From contig JAENRP010000586.1 in the NCBI GenBank assembly GCA_024741835.1, positions 1-16,364 of the forward strand: a stretch of 16,364 nucleotides of DNA, written 5' to 3'. Below are positions 1 to 9,077 of the stretch, piece by piece. The notes beneath the pieces are model-generated. The model saw only the letters and a program-made list of their open reading frames with translations. It searched no databases and had not been told where the DNA came from. This stretch comes from Diplocarpon mali. Taxonomy: Eukaryota; Ascomycota; Leotiomycetes; Helotiales; Drepanopezizaceae. The number at the start of each line of letters is the position of its first letter. Position 1 is the first letter of the stretch. Both the position numbers and the translations under genes were made by a program.

Positions 1-1
1 T

Positions 2-1498
2 AATTGATATACTATTGCCTTAACCTATATTGTTTTATATTCTTTGCTAATAGTAGTAGGGGCTACTACTTTTATTATTTAGGATATATATAAAGACCTA
101 AGATAGATAGGTCTTATGATATATATCATATAATTGGCGCAGGACGGCGGGAGGATAAAAGGGCCATCTTCTATATATAGAGATAGCGCGTATCGCTATA
201 GTATTGAATATACCCTATACTTGGGACTTATTCCTAATATCTTGTCTAAGAGAGCCCGCTTGTAGTGCTTCCTCCTTTTGTTTTTAGGTCTTCCCTTGGG
301 CCTATTCTTGTGTTGTCTCCCCTCAGTTTTATAATATAAGTTTATTAACTATTTAGATCTTTTAAATATGCTTTAATATAACTTCTTTACTTTAATAACA
401 TTCTCTATAGCTAAGACGACGCTCTATAATAGGTTCTAGTTTAGCTATATACCTACTAGGGTATAGGATAATAACGCGTATATGTAGTACCTTTGCGTAA
501 GCTACCTAGGCGCAGAGGCTCTTTAAGCGCTAGTTAAGTGCGCTAAGGGAGTGAAGATCAGGGGAATACAAAGGCTAGAGTGCCTTATATATATAGTAGC
601 GTCTATTAAGTAAGTTATTTCTTACGCTACCTTTAAGAACCGATCTTTAAAGCCTTTCTTTAGGATCTCCTAAGATCTCTTTAACTTTTTAAATAACTTA
701 TATAATAGTTGCTTATAAGTTCTTTTAATTAAGGACGAGTATAATAGTATGCTTTAGACATTCCTATTAAGATCGAAGGGTAGAGATATAGTTATAAAGG
801 TCCTCTAGGCCTTTAAAGTATAAGTAAAATGCTAATATAAGCTTTCAATTTGCAAGATTAGGCAAGATAATAATACTTTAATGATCTCCTTAAGGGAAGA
901 CTCTCTTATAGAGTACTAAAGATAGGTAAAAGAGGAGGGAATTGATTTAAAGCTTACTTCCGCCTATATATATTAACCTAATAAAGGCGTAGAATAAGTA
1001 GGAAGGGAGTTGATTAAACGCTCTATTAAAATGAGGATCTACGCTAGGCTTTTAGCGAGCCTTTGGCCGGAGGTTATAAAGGCTATTATATACCTTTATA
1101 ATATCTCCCTACTTGCTAAAAAGAAGATGATCTTATTAAGCGAGGCTCTTTATAATTAGTTTAAGTAGTATTTTCGATTTTATAAGTCGCTGCTTATTAA
1201 GCAGATAATAGCAAGCTTAAAGCCCGACTAGAGTCGCGTTTATATATATAGCACTCGCGCATACCCTTTAATTAAGGAGAAGGAGGTAGGGAGGGACCGC
1301 CGAACCTTTAAAATTGAATTACAAGGGCACTTAAGTTACTTAGTTAGATATATTACCTTTAATATTTATAGAATCTAGGTTCCTATACTCTAGCGAGTAA
1401 TAACAACTTATAATATCGAATTCGACGAGTCTCTCTTCTATAGTCCAAAAGCTAAGCGCGCAAACCCTATATCGCGCTAGGAACTTAAGACAACCCTC
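2..1498 (+). pseudogene. copia pol, 5' part: protease, GAG-pre-integrase, integrase (RIP-degraded)
   Basis: Read in the frame starting at position 2, this is the N-terminal part of a copia Pol polyprotein. A GATT-type stretch near 62-73 and a G-x-SIY...L-x-LGLIPNILSK block at 160-250 resemble the copia aspartic protease and its conserved end. The GAG-pre-integrase region follows (about 480-600, with SYLGAEAL and RLEC). The integrase core has IKDEY (Asp at 734), RQDN (Asp at 866) and NKGVE (Glu at 992), then LWPE, and ends in RVITTYNIEFDESLF near 1396-1434, a typical copia integrase/RT linker. Many CAA, CAG and TGG codons now read TAA or TAG. The protease Asp is not clearly recognisable. The frame breaks at the gypsy insertion and continues at 9078. 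The protease call is weaker than the integrase call. Confidence 0.88.
1493..1498. repeat. Target-site duplication, left copy (ACCCTC)
   Basis: ACCCTC directly abuts the left LTR and recurs at 9072-9077 just outside the right LTR. In both places it is read as the codons ACC CTC of the copia frame, as expected if gypsy integration duplicated 5-6 bp of the copia gene. The last base may belong to the LTR, which would give a 5-bp duplication (ACCCT), the usual gypsy size. Confidence 0.85.
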
Positions 1499-1631
1499 AA
1501 ACGTAGGGGTGGTAATACCTTAGAAAAAGGGGAAAAGGTTATTGTATTAGGTATAGTACAGTTGTAGGTTTTATCCCCTTGCACTAGCGCCCACTTGCCC
1601 TATTCTAACCTATTTAAGACTAGCACTCCAT
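1498..1631 (-). repeat. 3' LTR of the gypsy element
   Basis: This is the partner of 8938-9071. Of the 13 differences, 7 have this copy keeping C or G where the other has T or A, and 6 are the reverse. So each LTR was mutated separately after insertion, always in the RIP direction. The pol frame appears to run to the inner edge of this repeat. No clear polypurine tract precedes it on the minus strand; the nearest purine run is AAGGGG at about 1655-1660. Confidence 0.9.
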
Positions 1632-1639
1632 AAGTCCTA

Positions 1640-4600
1640 TAATAAGAACAAGAGCCCCTTGAGCTATTGTAAGTTTATATATATATACCTATTGCACTCC
1701 CTTAGTTTTATAGATCTGTAAAAATATTTGCTTTCTTCTCCTATCTCCTTATCGAGCTAGCAATCGCAAGCTTCTAGTATTCTTAGATCTTTGCTATTAG
1801 CCTTCCTAGTAGGAGTTAAGGGTTCTAAACCCTAGGAACTATCTCCCTCCTCTCCTCCTTCTCTTATCTTATTCTTTAAGCCTCCTTAGGTAAGGAATAA
1901 ATAGATCTCCTAGCTTTTAAGTTCTAATATATTAGAATACGCTCTTCTTATCTTAAGATAAGGTAGGAAGTTTGGAAGTAAAAGGGCTTTAGCTAATTAA
2001 TATAAAAGTGCTTTGCGATTTATATACTATTAATCTGCTTAAGCTTATACAATTTTCTATACTCCTCCCCTTCTTTAGCGATTCGAAATAGGCCTCTTTA
2101 AGAAGGTCGAAGTTTTTAGCCAGAAGCCTTTATATTATATAGTATTACTATAGAATTAGGAAGGAAGCTCTTCTCTTTCCTAGTAAACCGAGCGATATGC
2201 TTCTTATATAGCTTATTCCTTTTATACTTTAATAGCGCCTTAACCTTATCTTAAATACCTTCTTATATTATAATATACTTAAGAATAGCGTCGCTCTATA
2301 CTTTATATAATTGCGAATCAGCCCTTTATAAGGCTTTAGGAAACCCTTAGTTAATAAGAGTTTAGTAGATTATATATATATAATAAGTAGGGAACGCTAA
2401 ATCGACTAAGGCCTTAGGCTAATATCCTTAATGGATATTAAAAGGGGAGTACCTTAAGAAGGAGATCTCTTTAGTGTTTACTTCAAATAGCACCCTTTGC
2501 AGTTTCTCCTCAAATAAGCCTTAAGATTTAACTATAGCTTATTAGAAAATATCAACTGCCTTTTCTACTATACTTATACTCTTTTTAAAGGCTAATAGGG
2601 AGTTAGTCTATAGGACCCCACGCTTCCTAACGAACTGGCGCACCTGCTCTTTAAAATAGCTACTAAAGTTGATATAGAAGCTGATAAGAACGCCTTCGAT
2701 TTGAAATAGCCTTTCTAAGCTTTAGATAATATAAGTAGAGCTAGGCGTAAGGTATAGGAATGCTTAAATAAACTTAGAAAAGTAGTCAATAACTATTAAA
2801 ATATGCTTATATTCCTTTGATACGCTTAAAAAAAGTCTGCAAAAGTCGGCGCTAAGAAGCTCCATCGGTCCTAAGACTACTACTCTAAAGAGAGGCTATA
2901 ATCTTTAAATAGATCTATATTTCAAGTATTAAATACACCCTAAGATATATAAAGAGATATCCTTTATTATAAAGGGCTAGTATACATTCCTTAGCTTCCT
3001 AAGGGTAGTAGTAGAAGCAAAATGGCCTCCTTTATTATATATAGTAAATAGAGCGTTAGAAATTTGTCCTAGGATTAGGCAAGACTTATACTTCCCTCTT
3101 TAGTAGTACTAAAGGGCGTTATCCTCCCACTTATACTTAAGGCTCTTCTACTAAAGGCTCCTCTTCCTCACTTGGTCCATTCTATTAGGAAACTCCTAGT
3201 ATAAAAGATATTTCATTACTATACTATACTAAAGGTATTATAAAAAGGCTTATAAGGCTTCCTATATCTCGGCATCTATTATTAGGTCGGCATTTGCTAA
3301 TAGATAAGTAATATTAGGAGTTATAGCCAGTCTAGCTAGGATTCTTAAAAAGGGATATATAGGTTAGAGGCCGATATTTAACTCTACTTTTGCAACTTAG
3401 CAAAGAGCTACTATAAATGATATATCCTCTTCTTAGCCTCTTATATATCTTAGAATCTTTAAAGGGTAAAGCATCTCTTGTATAGCTTTTAGCTTTGCGT
3501 ATTTAATCTTAATTAATAGGTTAGTAATATCTTTAAGTAGCTATTTATAGTTCTCCTTCCTATCTTTCTAAATCTAAGTGCTATCCTGATCTACTACTGC
3601 GTATATATATCTATACTTTAAGTAGTCTTCCTTATTATAATTGTCTTTTAGAAAGATGGTCCTTAATAGCGCATCTATAACCTTATTTCTCTTGCCTTTA
3701 ATATAGGTAATTGTGATATTAAGGAGGTATAGCTTTGCGGCCTATTAAGTATAGATTCCTTCTTATATAGAGCTTATACTTAAGAAAAAGGTAAGCGGCT
3801 GATAGTTAGTGTAAATGATGCTAGTTTTCTCTCCTTTAAGGAAATAGTAATATTTTCGGTAGAACTTAATAATAGTCAAAAGCTCTTGTTTATAAGTGCC
3901 ATATTGCCTTTAGGTATAAGAAAAGGTAAAACTATTAAAAAGTATTAGTACTGCGGCAGATTCTCCTACTTGAATTTAGGTAATATATTACCCTCTTGCG
4001 TAGCTACTAGCGTTGGTATATATAGAGACCGGCTTTAATAGTATATAGCCAGATCGTTTAATAACTGCAGAGTAATACTCCTTAAGTAGTAAGAAGGAGA
4101 GGGCCTCTGCTTTTAACCACCTCTACTCTACTGCTCCTATTAGGTGATTTAAAGGCCTTGCTATCTTGGCGAAGTTCTTCGTTTAGTTCTATATGATTTA
4201 TATAGCTTTTAAGAACTACTATACCTCTATTGCATTCTAAGGTATTAGCTAGAGTTTAATATTCTCTAATCTCTTTAGCTTTATAATAGTCTTGCCTCCT
4301 ACTCTATATTAGATGCTTAGGACTAGCACCTTAGTTATAAAGAGGAGGCATTTCTTAAAGGATAGCTTTAGCTTAGATTATAAGAGCTTAAGAAGGAGGT
4401 AATCGTATAAGAAAGCAAAGGCGGCTTTAAAGTCGGAGAAACTTCTAAAGATGTTATTTATATAGAATATTAGATGCTATAATCGAATGTAGTTATTTGC
4501 TTAAATAGGGGAGAATAGAAAAGGCTTTAAATCATCCTTACCCTTAGCAATAGCTCTCTCTAATATAGGAATAGGATTAAAAACAAGCTTTATAAGTTCA

Positions 4601-5634
4601 TTTATTAAGAATGCCGAAGAGGCAGCCTTTTAAAGCATCCTTATAGGTTGCAATTAGCAATAGCCAGGCGTAGAAAAGGCGTAGAAGTACTAGTAATCTA
4701 AGTCTAGGTTGACTAATTAGTATATATGCTTTAGGTCTAGTTATATAAATAGCTAGTGCTAAGGGTTGCTTAAATAATTAAAGTATTTAAATAAACTAAT
4801 TATTATACAACTTAGTATAATCTCCTTGATTCTAAAGTAGTCGAAGGTAATCCTATATTCTCTTATAGACGCTTTGCTCTTTAAGCTCTTCTCGACTAGG
4901 TATAGGTGAGAGTTCTAGTCAGAAAGTCGGTTATTAGTAAGAAAGGTGCTTTTAAATATTCTATAGTCTATTCCTTTAGTAATTGTCTTATTTAGCTATA
5001 CTAGCTTATAAGGGTTATATTACCTTATAGTATTATTAGCTACTAGAATGGCGTCTTTTGGGATTCGGGCTCGATAGGTATAAAGGTTAATATAGGGAAT
5101 ATTGGTAAGTCTATTAGAGTTGACTGCTCTATAAGTGTATAAAAGCTACTGCACCTTTCTTAATTGGGTTTTAGGGATCTTAGGCCCAAAGGTCATTTTG
5201 TAGCCTTTTAGCCATTCCTTAAGGCTGCTTTTAAAAGGCTATTCTATTAAGAGCCTTCTTACTCATTGATTAATTAGGAAATTGGGTATAAAGGTCTTCT
5301 TATTATTATAGCTTATTAAAAGCGATAAATATGATTGTGCAAATAGCTTCTATAAGCTTTCGAGTTGGATTCTTCTGCTCCTAGGTCCTAATTCTTCCTT
5401 TCAGTTATGCGAAGACCTGGCACTCCCTTTCCTTATTGTATTTTAACCCTTTACTAGCTTGAATAAAGCTTTTAAAGCTGGTATAAATATCCCTTCCTAT
5501 TTCTCCTTAATCTTAGAATAGTCTTCTGCCTCCTTAGTCTTCTTTAAAGCTAGTAGATCAGCTATCTAAAGCGATAGGCAGTTTCTTACTATAGCTAAGT
5601 CTAGCGCCTTCTTAAGGCGTTGCCGATGATCTAA
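1640..5634 (-). pseudogene. gypsy pol: reverse transcriptase, RNase H, integrase (RIP-degraded)
   Basis: A second ORF in the -1 frame (codon starts divisible by 3). RT (about 4900-4250) has YRITFDYF, LDLKH with the first catalytic Asp at 4737, and FYINNIF, in which the YxDD Asp pair reads Asn-Asn (4458-4453). RNase H (about 4020-3650) shows IYTNAS (Asp to Asn at 4014), YKQELLTI, and YTNYQPLTFFL (Asp to Asn at 3807). Integrase has a zinc-binding region (GGHF near 3020; C-I-x-Y near 2937, former C-x2-C), then SADF (Asp 2847), HILIVIDYFSK, FYINF (Asp to Asn at 2670) and VEKAV (Glu 2565), spaced like D,D-35-E. The end has RPS-stop-RGLFRIAKEGEEYRKLYKL near 2110-2035, a GPY/F-type module. The frame then stays fairly open to the 3' LTR. 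No chromodomain was recognised. Confidence 0.93.
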
Positions 5635-5640
5635 AAACCC
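5631..5640 (-). other. Candidate -1 programmed frameshift site, G GGT TTT TAG
   Basis: On the minus strand, positions 5640-5634 read G GGT TTT, which fits the X XXY YYZ slippery pattern. GGT and TTT are in-frame codons of gag-protease, and the stop TAG follows at once. Slipping back one base at this point gives TTA GAT CAT, the frame of RT-RNase H-integrase. Upstream of the site the pol frame is full of stops and the gag frame is not; downstream this reverses. The TAG could itself be a RIP product of CAG or TGG, and a plain one-base deletion would look the same. Confidence 0.5.
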
Positions 5641-8600
5641 TATTTATCTTTAGAGTTAATATCGCTTTTAAAGCTACTATTGCTCTTAAAATCTATTGTT
5701 AAGATATCCGAGTCTTTAGGCGCAAGCTATACTATTAGGTTCTTAAGGGGCGTCTTTTATAGCTTTGCCTTTAAATAGAGTAATAAGTTCAGCCCTAGGC
5801 TAAGAGTGAATTATAGTCTTATAATAGTAACTGGCTTTTCTCTTAGTATATTCCCTTTAATAGTGATTTTGCTCTTTTAGATATTCAGCTTAGCATTAAC
5901 TATATATAGCTAAGGTAGACTTAAAAGGAGAGATAGCTTAGTCTTCTTTAAAGGGCTATTTGACCTTAAGAAGGAATCCACCTTTCGCCAGATGCCTTAA
6001 ACTCTAATCTCGAATAATATATAGCTAGTCAAGTCATATATCTCCTTATTTGCAATGCTATAGGTTACCTTTAAGTAGCCTTTTGAATTAAGAGAACGCT
6101 TAATAAGATTAAGTGCCTTTTTAAGTCTTTAAGATATAAGTAGAATATTACTACCTTAATTAATAGTACTTATACTAATAGGCAGATCTACTACTATCTC
6201 TTTTTCCCTTTCCTTTACTTGAATTAATATTAGTACTTTTTAAGCCTTTTTATCCAAGTGTATATTAGGCAAGAGTTTCGTAAGGTTCGATTGCGTAGCT
6301 GATAGGGGAGGGGGCTCGGTCTCTTTAGATGCTACTCCTAGGAAGGTAGCCTTCTTCTATCTCTTTTAGTTTTAGCGAGTAAAGAGATTATAGAATTGCT
6401 TTAATACTTTTAAAGATAGCTAGAATAGATTTAGAAGATTTATTAAGATCTTAAATCCTTTTACCAGCTTAATATAGTTGATAGGGCTATTGCCCTCTTG
6501 CCTTATAATCTCTTATAAATAGCGAAGCTTCTTCTTCTTAAAGGCTGCCTTCTTCTTTCCGGCAAGGTCTATGCTAGCTTGCTTCCCTTAGGGTTATTTC
6601 TTAAGTTCTGCTTAAGTAGTATTATCTGATAAATTAGCTATTTATACTCTCTTTTAAACCCCTTTCCTATCTGCTAAGAAGGAGGTAGCTTAAGGAGGTA
6701 TATCTTCTTTAGTATTATATATAGTATTATAATACTTAATACCTCTTACCTTTGCTAGGTTAGAGACTATAATAGGTTTATTAATATCCTTTACTACTGC
6801 TTTTTGCAATCTATTAAACTCTTTTAGCAATATCCTTATTTTAAGATCTGTTTTAATAAAGGCAGGTATAGGCGCTATAAAGCGACTATTATTAGCATAT
6901 CTTTTATAATTATAATATTTCCCTTCTTTTGTATAAATCTTGATATAATGTATTAAAGTAGCAGATTTAAAGAAGATAATCGACCTAAGGTAGGCCTTTT
7001 CTTATAAAGTCAAGGGTTGCCTTATGCATTTGTCCTTATAGTAGCTATACTTCTTGCATTTAATATATAAAGGCCTATCCTTAGTTCTAATCTATATCCT
7101 TAATCAGTTAATAAAAGGGTTAGATAAGTTAGAGGCTGGTTTTAAAGAGTACTATTAGTAGAAAGGTGCTATGCTATTATAATTTGATATGCCCCTTTAT
7201 TCCGTATTTTAGTTTAGTATTGCCCTTCTTTAAGGGTTTCGATAGTCGTTTTACTAATTCTAGGCATTATGCTTAAGATACCCTCCTTAAACTAGGTAGG
7301 TTAGAGGCGGTCTTTGCTAAGGGATGGCTAGGCTCTCTTAGGCGGTAGTTAGTAGTTTAAGCGTAGGCTTAGAGACTAAAGGAGGTTAATACCCTTTTAT
7401 TATTATAGCTAATGCTAAGTATTATCTTCTAGTGTCTTCTTTAATAATAGGAGTATAGTTCCTATTATCTAAGGAGGCTAGGGCAGATTGAACCAAGACC
7501 TTTAAGTAGTTCTTTATATAGGACTCTAAGCGCTTGTAGTATTATTGCTTCTTAATCTCTGCTTCGATTTTCTCTTAAGCCTTAAGAGCGGATTATAATA
7601 AGTAAAGGGTATTATAGGCCCTTTAGAGGCAAGGAAGTAGTAAGACATTATTACTTAAGGCGTAAGATCTAAGCTTATTATTATATACTCCTTATATAAA
7701 GGCTAATATAATAGACTTAAGAATATATTAGTCTAAGTCCTTTTATAAGGGTATAAAGGATAATAGTATACTTCTATTAAGATCCTTACTACTAGTTTTC
7801 TTTAGTAAGGCGGCAGTCCTTTAGTAGTAGGAGGCTAAGTTCTCTAAGGGACTTTATTAGAGGTTTATTACCTTAGTTATAATATCTAATTCCTTTATAG
7901 GGTCATTCTTATTTAGGAATTGAGTCTTTAGCTATTTGATTACCTCCTACCTATCTTCTTTAATAGTAGTAAGCCTATTAGTTATAATACTCTTTATCTA
8001 TTAATTAGATCAAAAGCGGTAGGAAGCTTCCCCTTTAAGTAGGATAAAGATAGCTCTTAGGTAGATTGCAAAGGGCGGTAAGAATTATTTATCTACCTTA
8101 AAGTTATAATTAAGCCTATTAAGCTAAAGCTTAGCTGGCATTTCTTTATTATAATCCTTATATCTTTTAAACTTAAGCATCTTTTAAAAGTATATAGCTA
8201 TAAGGGGAAGCTGTTTTATCTGGCTTAATTAAAGTAGGCTAAGGGGAGAGGAGTAGTAAGTACTCCTTAGCTTAATAGTAGCCTTAAGGAAATCCTTATT
8301 CAAAGGGCAGAATAGAGGCAAGATACTCTCCTTATGCTATAAGTCTTCTTGTATAATAGTAGGAGAGAATAAAGGCGTGCTTAGGTCTAAGTTAGATAGG
8401 TCTATAGGGGAGATGCTTCTCCAGCGGCCTTAGTAGCTTTAAAGTAGAAAGGTATTATTATATATACTCTCTTTATAGTCCCTTTAAACCTTTTGTAAGG
8501 TTTTTAAATAGCTAGGACTTATTAAGAGCTTTATTAGTTCTATTAAGGAGGAAGGAATAAGTAGTCCTAAAGCTAGTCCTAAGGTAGAGGGTTTATTATC

Positions 8601-8918
8601 TGCTCCTTCCTTATAAGGTTTAGGTAGTTATATAGAATTTTCCAGCTATAGAGTCGATAACGCTTATTAAAGGAGAGCTTTAGGGCAAGACTCTTGCTTG
8701 TTATACTTTTATACTAATTGTGTCATTCCCCTTTTCTTACTCTTATAGAAGTTCCTCTTCAATTGCTTATTCTTGTATATTAGTTGCTAAATCTTCGAGT
8801 ATATAAAGGGTAGGGGTATCGGACGTGCCTTTAGCCTTCTTCGAGTCTTAACTTAGTTTTAAGAGAGGGGTTTAAGTACTAGTCCACTTGATCGAATAGA
8901 GATAAGAAAGCTTGCTAT
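5631..8918 (-). pseudogene. gypsy gag-protease ORF (RIP-degraded)
   Basis: One frame (codon starts congruent to 2 mod 3) runs through about 1,095 codons on the minus strand. The start is inferred at 8918, where ATA (likely a former ATG) begins I-A-S-F-L-I-S just inside the LTR; this start is tentative. The capsid-like part is not recognisable by motif. A Pro/Gln-type linker follows (about 7150-7440), then a zinc-knuckle-like stretch CKKYSYYKDKC at 7058-7026, in which Tyr codons may be former Cys and His. The protease lies at about 5890-6200: I-N-stop-G-S-N-I-L-L-I-S at 6164-6132 looks like a D-x-G-S active site with Asp changed to Asn, and LLSLP-x-L near 5930-5905 is a typical protease end. 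The frame stops at TAG 5633-5631, inside the frameshift-like sequence. The protease is more certain than the gag start. Confidence 0.8.
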
Positions 8919-8937
8919 GCCTCCTTGCGTAAGTCAT

Positions 8938-9071
8938 TAAACGTAAGGGTAGTAATACCTTAGAAAAAGGGGAAAAGGTTATTGTATTAGGTATGGTACA
9001 GTTGCAGGTTTTATCCCTTTACATTAGCGCCCACTTGTCCCATTCTAGCCTATTCAGGACTAGCACTCCAT
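8938..9071 (-). repeat. 5' LTR of the gypsy element
   Basis: This 134-bp direct repeat matches 1498-1631 at 121 of 134 positions, and all 13 differences are transitions. The outer edge, read on the minus strand, starts ATGGAGTGC; if the first base is excluded, it starts with the usual TG. The inner edge ends CGTTTA in this copy and CGTTTG in the other, so the canonical terminal CA is not seen. The exact edge is uncertain by one or two bases. 134 bp is short for a gypsy LTR. The stretch just inside (8937-8919 read in reverse: ATGACTTACGCAAGG) is where a primer-binding site should lie, but no intact TGG start is present. Confidence 0.9.
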
Positions 9072-9077
9072 ACCCTC
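9072..9077. repeat. Target-site duplication, right copy (ACCCTC)
   Basis: This matches 1493-1498. The copia frame resumes here as ACC CTC CAA TTG. An alternative edge placing (TACCC at 9071-9075 against AACCC at 1492-1496) would let the LTR begin with TG but needs one mismatch. Confidence 0.85.

Larger units (their letters stand above)
1498..9071 (-). mobile_element. Complete Ty3/gypsy LTR retrotransposon, nested in copia
   Basis: This is a full-length gypsy element of about 7.57 kb on the minus strand: 5' LTR at 8938-9071, gag and protease, then RT, RNase H and integrase, then 3' LTR at 1498-1631. The domain order RT-RNase H-integrase is that of Ty3/gypsy. The RT block (LDLKH, then YINNIF) and the integrase (KHILIVIDYFSK) recall a fungal gypsy lineage in which RT carries LDLKHGYWSV and FYMDDIFG motifs. 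The element lies between two copies of ACCCTC. Both halves of the coding region hold their frames, apart from one -1 change at about 5640. Stops and Asp-to-Asn changes at active sites mean it is inactive. Confidence 0.94.
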
